From an uncultured Verrucomicrobiota bacterium (GTDB lineage Bacteria; Verrucomicrobiota; Verrucomicrobiia; Verrucomicrobiales; DEV007), in the NCBI GenBank assembly GCA_902589825.1, contig CACIUL010000021.1:1-47675 (forward strand): a DNA stretch of 47,675 bases, written 5' to 3'. Below the pieces are notes generated by a model. The model was not told the DNA's origin. It did not search any database and saw nothing but the letters and a program-made list of their open reading frames with translations. Positions within the stretch are counted from its first letter, which is position 1; each line of letters begins with the position of its first letter. A program made the position numbers and the translations under genes. Shown here piece after piece: positions 25,478-34,396 of the stretch.

Positions 25478-26290
25478 ATGCATACGCTAGGAATCATCAA
25501 CGAAATGATTGGTCTGCCGGAACTTGCCTCTGAGCATGGAAGCATGGTGGATCACATGCTGGAGATGGTGCACTGGCTGGTGGCGGTGTTGCTTGTCGGC
25601 TGGAGTGTGTTCTTTGTCTATTGCCTCATGCGATTCCGCAAAAAAAGGAATCCAAAGGCGAGTTATAGCGGGGTGCAGGGGCACGCTTCCCACCATGTAG
25701 AGATTGCCGTGGTGGTGGTTGAGGCCATCCTTCTTCTGGGGTTTGCCTTCCCCTTGTGGGCACAGCGCATTACCGATTATCCCAGTGGTCCGGATGTCGT
25801 GAGGGTGCGGGCGGTTGCCGAGCAGTATAAGTGGACCATGCACTATCCCGGCCCGGATAATAAGTTTGGCCTGTCGAAAAGTGACCTGATCAGTGGTGCC
25901 AATCCGCTTGGCATTGACTGGGAGGATATCAACTCAAAGGATGATTTCGTCTATACGGAACTTGTTTTACCGGTGAACCGTGAATGCATTGTCTCTGTAA
26001 CTTCCAAGGATGTGATCCACAACCTTTCCCTGCACCCGATGCGTATCCAGCAGGATGCGATACCTGGATCAGTTTCCGACATGTGGTTCAAGCCGATTTC
26101 CACAGGCCGGTGGCAGACAATCTGCGGGCAGTTATGCGGAGCGGGTCACGGCGGGATGGTCGGCTACATGGAGGTGATGCAGCAGGAAGACTTCGATTCG
26201 TGGTATAAGGAGAATGTGCCGAAGCCCAAGGATGAAAAGGTGCCTGCAGCAGAGCCGGGAGATGCAGAAGAGTCTCCAAAGGCTTCCTGA
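25478..26290 (+). CDS. coxB: Cytochrome c oxidase subunit II
   Basis: Binds the CuA centre that takes electrons from cytochrome c or a cupredoxin. Two N-terminal helices (31-52, 72-94) precede a cupredoxin domain with CuA ligands H181, C216-G-Q-L-C220, H224 and M227. No C-terminal cytochrome c domain follows, so the oxidase is aa3 rather than caa3. It lies after coxA, coxC and coxD instead of in front of coxA. Length 270 residues. Confidence 0.95.
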   Translation: MHTLGIINEMIGLPELASEHGSMVDHMLEMVHWLVAVLLVGWSVFFVYCLMRFRKKRNPKASYSGVQGHASHHVEIAVVVVEAILLLGFAFPLWAQRITDYPSGPDVVRVRAVAEQYKWTMHYPGPDNKFGLSKSDLISGANPLGIDWEDINSKDDFVYTELVLPVNRECIVSVTSKDVIHNLSLHPMRIQQDAIPGSVSDMWFKPISTGRWQTICGQLCGAGHGGMVGYMEVMQQEDFDSWYKENVPKPKDEKVPAAEPGDAEESPKAS

Positions 26291-26334
26291 TAGGGATTAA
26301 CCTTCTGGGGAATGGGTAATCAGCGGATGGCCGG

Positions 26335-26352
26335 GCACTTTATAGAGAGTGC
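26335..26352. other. Hairpin between coxB and ctaB
   Basis: GCACTTTATAGAGAGTGC can form a 7-bp stem (one G-U) with a 4-nt loop in the 96-bp gap between coxB and ctaB. No U tract follows. It could be a processing or attenuation site separating structural from assembly genes, or chance. Confidence 0.3.
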
Positions 26353-26386
26353 GTAACCATCAAATTTCATTTCCTGATCAGATCCT

Positions 26387-27298
26387 GTGAGCGAGTCAGC
26401 CGGCAGCAAACGAGGGGAAGTGTCAGGTGCCTCTTTTACCCGGCAGGACTTCATGTCCCTGACCAAGGCCAGGTTGAGTATACTGGTGATTGTGACCACG
26501 GTGGTGGGCTTCTTGCTGGCGTCAAGGTCGGCAATGCATGGTGTTGATTGGGTAAACCTGCTGCACACGGTCATTGGTGGCGCATTGGCGGCGGGAGCGG
26601 CTTCGGTTTTCAACCAGCTCATGGAAATCGACGCTGATGCCAGGATGAACCGTACTGCGGATCGTCCGTTGCCCAGGAGGAAGCTGCCTGTTGCCGGGGC
26701 GTTTAGCCTTGGGTGGTTGCTGGCTGCCCTGGGAATTATTCACTTGGCCGCAAAGGTTAACTTTCAGGCATCGGCAATCGCCGCGGCCACCCTTGGAATC
26801 TACATTTTTATCTATACGCCGGCGAAGCGTTTTTCCAGCTTGAATACCCTTGTCGGTGCCATTGCCGGCGCCCTGCCGCCCCTGATTGGCTGGTTTGCCG
26901 CCGGGGGGGGTGTGGGGATCGAGATGTGGTTCTTGTTTGCCCTGCTTTTCCTGTGGCAGTTACCTCATTTCCTTGCCATTAACTGGATGTATCGTGACGA
27001 GTATGAGAAAGCCGGGTTTGTAATGTGGTCCAACGGCGATGAGAGCGGTGCCCGCACCTCAATGCTGGCCTTGGTTTTCAGTGCTGCCCTTTTGTGTTTG
27101 TTGATTGCGCCGCTTTTTTTCTCCTTTGTCAGTTTGTGGGCGGTAATCGGATTGTGTGTGGCAGGCATTATGATGCTCTTTTTGGCTTTCAACTTCCGTC
27201 TCAACAGGACGCGTGTTGCTGCCCGGAAATTATTCCTCTACACGCTGCTGTTTTTGCCTGTCTGCCTTGGGTTGTTGATCATGGGGTGGCAGCCATAG
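26387..27298 (+). CDS. ctaB: Protoheme IX farnesyltransferase (heme O synthase)
   Basis: Transfers a farnesyl group to heme B to make heme O, precursor of the heme A used by the aa3 oxidase. UbiA-type prenyltransferase with the first Asp-rich motif NQLMEIDADARMNRTADRPLP and the second motif NWMYRDEYEKAGFVM. It has eight or nine membrane helices in 303 residues. The start is GTG 26387. No heme A synthase is seen in the window. Confidence 0.95.
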   Translation: MSESAGSKRGEVSGASFTRQDFMSLTKARLSILVIVTTVVGFLLASRSAMHGVDWVNLLHTVIGGALAAGAASVFNQLMEIDADARMNRTADRPLPRRKLPVAGAFSLGWLLAALGIIHLAAKVNFQASAIAAATLGIYIFIYTPAKRFSSLNTLVGAIAGALPPLIGWFAAGGGVGIEMWFLFALLFLWQLPHFLAINWMYRDEYEKAGFVMWSNGDESGARTSMLALVFSAALLCLLIAPLFFSFVSLWAVIGLCVAGIMMLFLAFNFRLNRTRVAARKLFLYTLLFLPVCLGLLIMGWQP

Positions 27299-27347
27299 AG
27301 TTTGTACTGGTTTGACGTGAAATATAAGGCAATGTGTAGGTAAAGGA

Positions 27348-28037
27348 ATGCCCGAGAAAGTCAGTCCAAGAATCAATCCGTGGAGTGTTTGGGTGCTGAT
27401 TGCCGTCATGCTTGGTGGTATCCTGATCACGTTCAGCTGGCTGAAGACCCTGGAGCGACAGTTTGCCGAGGGCAAGCCGCCGGAGGTTCGGCCAGTTGAG
27501 CGGTTGCGGACTGATGACCACAGGGGAGAGCAGGCGGAGCTGTTCAACCGTGATGGGTTACTTTACCTGGTTGGTTACTTCTATGCAGGGGATGAAGAGG
27601 AAGCGCTGGCTGTCTGTCGGCGCATGGAGGCGATGCGTGTTCCCTTTGCCGCGGAGTCCAGGATCAAGCTTGTCGGCGTTTCCATGGCGCCAGACCTTGA
27701 CACCCCGGAAAGACTCAACAGCTTTGCACAAAGGCATGGCTATACCGGGCAGGAATGGATTTTTCTCACCGGCGACCGTGAGCGCATGCGCAAATACATG
27801 AACAAGATATTTCGCTATCCAGGGCACGTTAAGCCTGAGAAGGAGCGCAAGACAGACACCGACCTCTATGCGCGTGAATTGCGAGTGACGCTCGTTCACG
27901 GAGGCAATGATGAGCAGGAGGCCTTTATTCGCGGTATCTACTGGCAGGGCAGGGCCAAGGGGGAGGTGCGTAATGACAAGGTTGCCCAGGACCATATTCG
28001 CTACCTGCTTGATAAACTCAATCCACTACAGGAATAA
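27348..28037 (+). CDS. SCO1/SenC-like protein lacking the copper-binding cysteines
   Basis: Membrane-anchored thioredoxin-like protein (229 residues) similar in outline to the SCO protein encoded next to it: helix 13-30, VERLRTDDHRGEQAELFN, KLVGVSMAPDLDTPERLNSFAQRHGYTGQEWIFLTGDRE. Where SCO proteins have the CxxxC motif, this one has GYFYAGDEEEALAVC, with neither cysteine of the pair. It may be a partner or chaperone without copper transfer activity. It overlaps nothing and lies 49 bp after ctaB. Confidence 0.75.
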   Translation: MPEKVSPRINPWSVWVLIAVMLGGILITFSWLKTLERQFAEGKPPEVRPVERLRTDDHRGEQAELFNRDGLLYLVGYFYAGDEEEALAVCRRMEAMRVPFAAESRIKLVGVSMAPDLDTPERLNSFAQRHGYTGQEWIFLTGDRERMRKYMNKIFRYPGHVKPEKERKTDTDLYARELRVTLVHGGNDEQEAFIRGIYWQGRAKGEVRNDKVAQDHIRYLLDKLNPLQE

Positions 28038-28045
28038 AATTCGTG

Positions 28046-28702
28046 ATGAGCAGGGAAACAAAAATTGTCTACGGGCTAGGTGCCATGGCTGTCCTGGTAA
28101 TAGCCGCTTACCTGGTGCTTTGGAATATCAGCAGCGGGAATGTTGCAGTCAACAGAGGCAAGGACAAGACCCAGTTCAAGCGCGTGGTGGACCGTGATCT
28201 GGAGTTGATTGATGCCAAAGGTGAAAAAAGGCGCTTTAGCGACCTGGAAGGCAAGGTGTGGCTGGTCAGTCATGTCTTTACCCGTTGCCCGGGACAGTGC
28301 GCCGGTGTCTGTGCTGCCATTGATGAATTACTCGGCAAGGTAAAGGAGGATGCGTTTCTCCATGTGGTCTCGGTCAGCCTGGACCCCACCCATGACCAGC
28401 CTGCACAACTCAACGGGTTTGCACAGAAGCATGGGCTGGTGAGGGATAACTGGTGGTTTGTTACCGGTGATGCACAGCCGCTTGAAAGCTACATGAAGGA
28501 GGTTTTCTGGATGTCTGCACAGGAGCGCCCTGAGTCGCAAAGAAACAATGTGAATGACCTCTTTACGCATGAACCAAGAGTGGTTCTTGTCGATCACACG
28601 ATGCGCATTCGTGGCTGGTATTACCCCTTTGACCCGGCAAGTGCAGCTGCCCTGGAGAAAGCCATTGATGAGACGGTGAGCGCGGCCAAAAAATCCTCCT
28701 GA
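28046..28702 (+). CDS. SCO1/SenC/PrrC copper chaperone
   Basis: Delivers copper to, or reduces, the CuA site of CoxB. N-terminal membrane anchor (about 9-28), then a thioredoxin-like domain with CPGQC (the CxxxC copper motif, about residues 81-85), and a His in VVLVDHTMRIRGWY that acts as the third ligand. 218 residues from ATG 28046; a GTG at 28043 is equally possible. Next to a second, degenerate copy, which suggests duplication. Confidence 0.9.
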   Translation: MSRETKIVYGLGAMAVLVIAAYLVLWNISSGNVAVNRGKDKTQFKRVVDRDLELIDAKGEKRRFSDLEGKVWLVSHVFTRCPGQCAGVCAAIDELLGKVKEDAFLHVVSVSLDPTHDQPAQLNGFAQKHGLVRDNWWFVTGDAQPLESYMKEVFWMSAQERPESQRNNVNDLFTHEPRVVLVDHTMRIRGWYYPFDPASAAALEKAIDETVSAAKKSS

Positions 28703-28709
28703 AGAGAAT

Positions 28710-29141
28710 ATGACTCTGAGTGACCTTCCTGCTGTTAATGCTTCCCTGAATGCTCTGGCTACCTGCTTTATCATTGCGGGCCTGGTGTTTATCAAAAAGG
28801 GTCGTAAAAAGGCCCATATTAGGTGCATGATCACGGCGATCGTGGTGTCGGCGGTGTTCCTGACCTGCTACCTGATTTATCACTATTCCCACCCGGTGAC
28901 GCGCTTTACGCACCCGGGGTGGCCCAAAGTGCTTTACCTGACGATCCTCTTCACCCATATCCCGCTTGCGATCCTTGTTGTGCCGCTGGTGATCATGACG
29001 GTCATACCGGCATGGCGGCAGAGGTTTGAACGGCATAAACGGGTGGCCCGATGGACATACCCTGTTTGGCTTTATGTGTCCGTGACCGGGGTGCTGGTCT
29101 ACATGATGCTCTATCAGTGGTTTCCGTCCGCAGCAGGGTAG
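28710..29141 (+). CDS. DUF420-family membrane protein (oxidase assembly, CtaM-like)
   Basis: 143-residue protein with four hydrophobic helices and conserved histidines (HIRCM, YHYSHPVTRFTH, THIPLA, RHKRVARWTYPVWLYVSVTGVLVYMMLY). The DUF420 family contains CtaM, needed for assembly of heme A-containing oxidases in Gram-positive bacteria. The place after two SCO genes agrees with that role. It starts 7 bp after the SCO gene. Confidence 0.85.
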   Translation: MTLSDLPAVNASLNALATCFIIAGLVFIKKGRKKAHIRCMITAIVVSAVFLTCYLIYHYSHPVTRFTHPGWPKVLYLTILFTHIPLAILVVPLVIMTVIPAWRQRFERHKRVARWTYPVWLYVSVTGVLVYMMLYQWFPSAAG

Positions 29142-29194
29142 ATGTCCGGGGGACTTGTCATTCATATCCTCTCCATGCATAGTGGCCAAGTAAT

Positions 29195-29866
29195 ATGCGT
29201 TTCCTACTGACCGTTTTTTTTGCTCTATTGCCGATGGTTGCCAATGGCGGCCTGACTTTTTCCGAGCGCAAGATCGAGCTTAGTTCCAAGCCATCAGATG
29301 AGAAGGTGAGCTTTCTGTTTCATTTCACCAATGAGGGTGAGCGCAACGTCGATATTGAGGACGTAAACCTTTCCTGTGCCTGCCTGAGTGCCAAGACCGA
29401 TAAGTCATCATATGCCCCGGGAGAGAAGGGCACCCTTGAAGCTGTATTCAACATCGGCAGCTTTACCGGTTTGCAGCGCAAGACGCTGACGCTGGTCAGT
29501 CGCGAGAAGGGGAGCGAGGAGAATGAGCGTACCGGCGTGATGGCCATTCTCAACATTCCTGACGTGATAACCATCACGCCTGAACTCCTGCAATGGTCGG
29601 TTGGGGAGGAACCGAAGGAGAAGTCCTATATGCTCAAGGTTACCCATTCAGATCCGGTTCATATCAAGGAAGTTTCCTGCTCGCGGGAAGGTTTTGAATT
29701 CAGGGTGGTTGAGAAAGAGAAGGGGCGTTTGTATGAGGTTTACCTCAAGCCTGCAGAGACAGGCAAGCCAATGCTGGGGCTCCTTAAGATTGATACTGAC
29801 TGCGCGATCCAGAAGCATCGGCGAAAGTTGGCGTTTTTCAGCATCGCAAGGAAACGCCGGTCGTGA
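29195..29866 (+). CDS. DUF1573-domain exported protein
   Basis: Signal peptide (MRFLLTVFFALLPMVANG), then an immunoglobulin-like DUF1573 domain with the typical SCACLSAK motif and PGEKGTLEAVFN. A second similar beta-rich part follows to residue 223. Members are exported proteins of unknown function, common in Bacteroidota and PVC bacteria. Its stop overlaps the GTG start of the rhodanese gene (GTGA), so the two are translationally coupled. Confidence 0.8.
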   Translation: MRFLLTVFFALLPMVANGGLTFSERKIELSSKPSDEKVSFLFHFTNEGERNVDIEDVNLSCACLSAKTDKSSYAPGEKGTLEAVFNIGSFTGLQRKTLTLVSREKGSEENERTGVMAILNIPDVITITPELLQWSVGEEPKEKSYMLKVTHSDPVHIKEVSCSREGFEFRVVEKEKGRLYEVYLKPAETGKPMLGLLKIDTDCAIQKHRRKLAFFSIARKRRS

Positions 29867-30312
29867 GGATATTCCTGCAGTGCGTTTTGATTATCGGCTT
29901 GTCGGCAACAGCGGCCTTTTCCATCTACTTTTTCCACCCGGACCGCCCACCGCTTTACTTTGATCCTCAACAGCTTGCCAAAGGGGAGGTGGAAATTGAG
30001 AAGGTGCTTGATTGGCTGAAGGAGGGTGAGGTGGTATGGATTGATGCCAGACCTGCTGCCCGGTATGAGCAGGGGCATGTTGAGGGGGCGTTCCTGCTCA
30101 ATGAACGGGAGGATTTCAATGCCCTGCTGCTGCCCATCTATTCACAGTTGGCCAATCGCGCTGACCTTCCCTTTGTGGTTTATTGCGGGTCAGAGTTGTG
30201 CTTGGCCAGCAAGCGTGTTGCCGACCTGTTGCGCAACAGGGTGGGAATTGCCGATGTTTTCGTGCTAAAGGGCGGAGTCAAGGTGCTCAAGGATCAAGGG
30301 CTAATGCCCTGA
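29863..30312 (+). CDS. Membrane-anchored rhodanese-like protein
   Basis: N-terminal membrane helix (about 3-22), then a single rhodanese domain with VVWIDARPAARYEQGHVEGA and the active loop YCGSELCLAS. The first Cys is at the catalytic place and a second Cys lies four residues further. 149 residues. Last gene of the respiratory cluster, overlapping DUF1573 by four bases. A role in envelope sulfur or thiol chemistry is inferred. The start is GTG 29863. Confidence 0.85.
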   Translation: MRIFLQCVLIIGLSATAAFSIYFFHPDRPPLYFDPQQLAKGEVEIEKVLDWLKEGEVVWIDARPAARYEQGHVEGAFLLNEREDFNALLLPIYSQLANRADLPFVVYCGSELCLASKRVADLLRNRVGIADVFVLKGGVKVLKDQGLMP

Positions 30313-30323
30313 TTGATTCAGGG
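30307..30323. terminator. Hairpin between convergent rhodanese and sulfatase genes
   Basis: CCCTGA-TTGAT-TCAGGG is a perfect 6-bp stem with 5-nt loop, including the rhodanese stop codon. No U tract follows directly on either strand; the nearest T run on the plus strand is about 15 bases away. It may end the operon transcript with help of another factor. Confidence 0.35.
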
Positions 30324-30326
30324 ACT

Positions 30327-31700
30327 TCAAGATGCCTGCTTTTTTGCCCCCTTTTTCCGGCCGGCTTTCCTGTTCTTGGGTTTCTCGGGTGCCGGGAAAA
30401 ACCTTGAGGGAGTGTGCTCCTTTTCCATAATTGCCTCGATGTTTCTGACAATGGCTGGATTCTCAGCGGCCAGGTCCTTTGCCTCGCCGGGATCAGAAAT
30501 GACATCAAATAGTTTTAACGGAGACTTTGTGCCGTAGCGCAGGGCCTTCCATTTCCCGGTGCGCACTGCCTGCTGGAAAGGGTGGTGGATTTCCCAGTAA
30601 AGAGGTTGGCGTTGTGGTTGCGCTTTTCCAAGCAGGGTCGGGAGGATGGAGATACTGTCTTTTTTCCCGTGCTTAATGCCCGCCAGTTCGCAGGCGGTGG
30701 CAAAGAAGTCGACATGCCCCCAGACGAAGTCACTCTCGGTTTTCGGGCGGATTTTTCCGGGCCAGCGGGCAATCATGGGTACCCGGAGGCCACCCTCTGT
30801 GAGCTTGCGCTTTATGCCCCGGAACGGTCCGGCGCTTTCCAGCGGCTCGACGAACGGCGGGTTTGGGCCGTTGTCAGAAGTGTAGAAAACGATGGTTTTC
30901 TCATCGATTTTCAACTGCTTTAACAGTGCCATTAAACGGCCGACATCCCTGTCAAGGTGGGTGATCATGGCGGCGTAGTTCTTCACCATCAGCGGCCATG
31001 GCTTGCCTGCGTAGGTTTCATTGTTCGGGGTGACATATTTGCCGTGGGGCAGGCAGACCGGGAGATAGCAGAAGAAGGGATTGTCGACGTTGTCACGGAT
31101 AAACTGCAGTGCGGTGTCAAAGATCGGGATGTGCGAGTAGGTGCCCTTTTTCATGGGGACTTTTTCACCACCGTTTTTAACCAGGTGGTCGGTGTAGTAA
31201 TCGTGGGCATGTACCTGGTCGAGGTAGCCGAAGAAAAGGTCAAAGCCATGCCTGTCCGGAGTACCGGTGGTTCCGGGATTGCCCAGTCCCCACTTGCCGA
31301 ATCCGCCCGTGGCATAGCCGGCTTTTTGCAGGGAGGAGGCGATGGTGGTGTCGCTGGCATCCAGGGGCAACAGGGGTCTGCCCTTAAATGAATCAAGGGC
31401 ACCGGTTGCCGTATTGTCGCGGCGGGTACAGTGCCCCGGGTGCATTCCCGTCATCAAGACGCAGCGGGTGGGGGCGCAGACAGCAGAGCCTGCATAACAA
31501 TGGGTGAAGCGCATGCCCTCGCTGGCAAGCCGGTCGATATTCGGCGTGAGCAGGTGCCTTGATCCGTAGCATGCAAGATCACCGTATCCCTGATCATCAG
31601 CCATGATGAAGATAATGTTTGGAGGGGCTTCTGCGTCCTTTGCGCAGGCCCATGGGCTAAACACGGCAATCAGCGCAACGAATGCGGCAAAAAATCTCAT
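30327..31700 (-). CDS. Sulfatase (arylsulfatase type)
   Basis: Exported type I sulfatase, 457 residues. Signal peptide MRFFAAFVALIAVFSPWACA, metal site MADDQGYGD, formylglycine motif C75-A-P-T-R79, GKWGLG, and the second metal site YTSDNGPN. The C-terminal tail is Lys/Arg rich (EKPKNRKAGRKKGAKK). ATG 31700 is chosen because it begins the signal peptide; a longer frame to 31925 has no leader character. It lies 55 bp downstream of the frameshifted zinc-ribbon gene on the same strand. Substrate unknown. Confidence 0.94.
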   Translation of the reverse strand: MRFFAAFVALIAVFSPWACAKDAEAPPNIIFIMADDQGYGDLACYGSRHLLTPNIDRLASEGMRFTHCYAGSAVCAPTRCVLMTGMHPGHCTRRDNTATGALDSFKGRPLLPLDASDTTIASSLQKAGYATGGFGKWGLGNPGTTGTPDRHGFDLFFGYLDQVHAHDYYTDHLVKNGGEKVPMKKGTYSHIPIFDTALQFIRDNVDNPFFCYLPVCLPHGKYVTPNNETYAGKPWPLMVKNYAAMITHLDRDVGRLMALLKQLKIDEKTIVFYTSDNGPNPPFVEPLESAGPFRGIKRKLTEGGLRVPMIARWPGKIRPKTESDFVWGHVDFFATACELAGIKHGKKDSISILPTLLGKAQPQRQPLYWEIHHPFQQAVRTGKWKALRYGTKSPLKLFDVISDPGEAKDLAAENPAIVRNIEAIMEKEHTPSRFFPAPEKPKNRKAGRKKGAKKQAS

Positions 31701-31755
31701 GGTTAAGAATATGCCGTCAAAGGGAGCCGCGGGCAAGGCAATGGCGAGAAATCCG

Positions 31756-33217
31756 CTACTGAATGGCCCGCCAGCTGTCCTGAACAATATCCTTGATCTC
31801 GATGTAGCGGAATCCATCAGGTGTCCTGACCCATTGCAGCTCAAGGACAGGGAAATAGATCCTGTCCCATTTGAATTTCTGCTCGACCCGGACTGCCAGC
31901 GGCGAATCATGGCCGATGAACGCATGTCCCTCGTAACCGGGTATGGGAGGCTTGATACGGAAGCAGAACTTGGAGCCTAGGCCCGGGACATCCGAGCGGA
32001 AATAGTGTGCCCGCTCGAGAATGGCGTGAAAGGTATCGGGTTGGGGCTGGTAAATCCTGATAAACTTCCCGAGGAGATTGTCATGAAACTGGACAAATGA
32101 TGTCCAGTCCACCAGGCAACCATGAATGGTTTCCTCGACAGACACCGGGAAGCCGGAAGGGTGTTGTGGGGTGATGAGCTTGAAGATGTGAAATTGCCGG
32201 TCACTTTGCGGTACCTGCTCGCTTAGTTCATGGGCGATGCCGGTGACATTGAGATTGAGCGGGTATTTGCTGTAATAGATCTCCATTTTTGGGGTCACGA
32301 AGTCCGGGGTCTGGACGTGCTTGATCCTTTCTGCCACGCTGTTGGCCGCCAGAAAGGCATCAAGCGCTGCTCGGGCAGCATCGACCCCGGTTTCCGGAGC
32401 TGGGAGATCGGTAATGGGGGGAACTGTTGTTGCAGGTGGTGGTGTAGCCGGTTCATTGGCAGATGGATTCTCTGCTGGGGAGGGCGGGGTAATGGCAGAT
32501 TGGACAGAAGGATTGGGTGCCGGTTGATTTCGTGTTGGCGGGATGGTATTGGGGGAGGCTGGTTCCCTGCCGGGATTTTGGCCGACATTCCGTTCCACGA
32601 AGGGTAATGCAGAAAGCTTAAGTGGTGAGTCATTGAACTCATTGATGATGAGCATGGCAACAACACCACTTCCTGCAGAGAGTAACATGATCAGGATGAG
32701 TGAGAGAGGGTGCAGTTTGATGCGGCGTTGCGCTTTTTTCTTGGCGGGGGGGGCGGCTTGCCTGCGGTTGCGGCTTACCGGTCCGGGCGGGTAGTGCATG
32801 GGAAGGCAGACTGATGTCAGTGGTGACCGGGGCTTGATCTCTGGGAGCGGTCAAGGGTTCACCACCCGGGTCAATGTTTCTTGGGCGGGAATGAATAGGG
32901 GATGGGACCGTTGTGTTCTGCGGCAGGTCGGTGCGACGGGAATCGCCTTCAAGCGAAAGAGAACCTGCCGGCTCACTGCTGAGCAGATAGTCCTCGTGCG
33001 CGGCTTGATCGTCATCTTTTTCCCCGGGTGTTGGGCCCGGGATTGAGGTTGATCGGCGCGGGGACTGGGCGTTGCCTTGGGGTAACTGTGGCGCACTGAT
33101 CTCAACCCGGCACTGCGGGCAAGGACCGCGGACACCGGCCAAAGACCGTGGGACCCTCAGGCTGGTATCGCATGCGGGGCAGCGGAATGTGAGCATCTCT
33201 GCGGCTTGGGAATCCAT
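31756..33217 (-). pseudogene. Zinc-ribbon membrane protein, frameshifted at an 8-G tract
   Basis: Two overlapping frames appear to be one gene. The first (33217 to about 32750) starts with a zinc ribbon FRCPACDTSLRVP...CPQC and a Pro/Ser-rich region. The second (to 31756) has a basic stretch, a membrane helix (LSLILIMLLSAGSGVVAMLII), a Pro/Ala-rich linker and a C-terminal domain of about 200 residues of unknown function. They overlap at 32639-32799. The switch needs one base fewer in the run of eight G at 32746-32753. With seven, the frame reads A-S-R-P-P-A-K-K-K into the helix. It may be a sequencing error, a recent mutation, or phase variation. Confidence 0.75.
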
Positions 33218-33286
33218 GCTGCCACAGGGAAAAGTGTAGAACCCTGCAGTTATTTAAATGCTATTGATATTTAAGGTGCTGTCAAA

Positions 33287-33417
33287 CAGTCAAAAAAACC
33301 TGACATGGGCATTCTAAGCAGGATATGAGGTCCGGTAAGGGAGCGCCATTCCAATATGCTGGTAAGGTGGCGGCCCCGGATCACCACTCCGGTGTGGCTG
33401 CAATCCTCCCTGGCTTG
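33287..33417. ncRNA. Candidate structured RNA or leader in the 240-bp gap 33218-33457
   Basis: The gap contains a strong hairpin: GCGGCC (33373 area) pairs with GGCTGC, enclosing CCGGA-TCACCAC-TCCGG. An outer pair AGGGAG/CTCCCT surrounds it, and two related blocks C(C/T)GGTAAGG occur about 30 bp apart. Read on the minus strand the element would end in CAGG followed by seven T. The minus strand also places it in the leader of the zinc-ribbon gene. A segment on the plus strand resembles the SRP RNA tip but with two indels. Strand and identity are unresolved. Confidence 0.3.
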
Positions 33418-33457
33418 TATTTTTAATTAAGCACTCTCCATGCCCTGCTGGAGGGGC

Positions 33458-34396
33458 TCAGGATCCAAGACCCCATTGGAGGAGTTTTTGCGAATCGTCC
33501 CAGATATTGGCACTCGAGCTTCCAAGGATGACGACAATCACTTCACGGTTTCCCTTCCTTGCTGAACTTGCCAGACATTTGCCACTGGCCCTTGTGTATC
33601 CGGTCTTCAAACCGTTGCAATAGGAGTAGCGGTGCAGCACCTTGTTGGTGTTGGTGAAGGTGGTTTGTTTGCCGTCGGCAAAGCGGAAGGGCAGCTTGCG
33701 GATTGAGGTCATGGAACGGATCGTGTTGTGGCGGTAGGCAGCAATGGCGAGGATGGCCGCATCGCGGGCGGTTGAATACTGTCCGCTGCGGGTCAGGCCG
33801 TGCGGGTTCCTGAAGTGCGAATTTTTCATGCCGAGGCTTCTGGCCTTTGCGTTCATGGCCCGGGCAAAGTTTTCCTGGCTGCCCGAGTGAGTGCGTGCCA
33901 GGCAGTGGGCAACATCGTTGCCGCTGCGTACCAGCAGAACGGCCAGGAGGTCGGATTTCCTGTAGCTCTGGTTGGTCCGGATATTGATTTTGGTGGGCTC
34001 TACCCGGGTGTCACTTGCCGCGACCCTGACCTTTGAGTGGAGGTTTCCGCGATCCAGCACGACGAGGGCGGTCAGCAACTTCTGGATACTGGCGATCGGG
34101 CGCCGCGTGTCCGGGTTCTTGGCATACAGGATGTCTCCGTTGTGGGGATCCAGGACAATTACTGATTTTCCCGAGACTGCCGGTGGCGGGGACTTGGGCC
34201 GGTAAGGGGTGGGCTTTTGTGAGGTCCGGTTGGCAGTGTTGACCAGGTGATGTCCTGGGCGCTTGGTTTCACCGTGCAGTATGCCGGGTGCCGTGACCAG
34301 GCAGAGGGTAAAGATTACGGGCAGCATGGTGATTGCCGAGAAAGGGCCTGGCTGGTTGTTTTTCCGGGCATGTTCCGGATTGGTCAGGTGTGTCAC
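33458..34396 (-). CDS. D-alanyl-D-alanine carboxypeptidase (S11 family)
   Basis: Periplasmic penicillin-binding protein of the DacA type that trims peptidoglycan stem peptides. Catalytic motifs are S103-I-Q-K106 (SxxK), S158-G-N160 (SxN) and K264-T-G266. Signal or anchor helix about 22-41. Length 312 residues, shorter than DacA because the C-terminal beta domain is missing. GTG 34396 overlaps the TPR gene stop by four bases (GTGA), indicating coupling. ATG 34327 is an alternative start. Confidence 0.92.
   Translation of the reverse strand: MTHLTNPEHARKNNQPGPFSAITMLPVIFTLCLVTAPGILHGETKRPGHHLVNTANRTSQKPTPYRPKSPPPAVSGKSVIVLDPHNGDILYAKNPDTRRPIASIQKLLTALVVLDRGNLHSKVRVAASDTRVEPTKINIRTNQSYRKSDLLAVLLVRSGNDVAHCLARTHSGSQENFARAMNAKARSLGMKNSHFRNPHGLTRSGQYSTARDAAILAIAAYRHNTIRSMTSIRKLPFRFADGKQTTFTNTNKVLHRYSYCNGLKTGYTRASGKCLASSARKGNREVIVVILGSSSANIWDDSQKLLQWGLGS

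Noticed and set aside
9243..30000. Many long antisense frames across the respiratory operon.
   Set aside because: They mirror codon bias of strongly supported genes on the plus strand and show no protein features of their own.
33318..33350. Plus-strand segment GAGGTCCGGTAAGGGAGCG resembling the SRP RNA tip (CAGGTCCGGAAGGGAGCAG).
   Set aside because: It needs one inserted base in the tetraloop and one missing A in the conserved internal loop, and the flanking helix is weak. Not enough to call ffs; kept only as part of an unresolved structured region.
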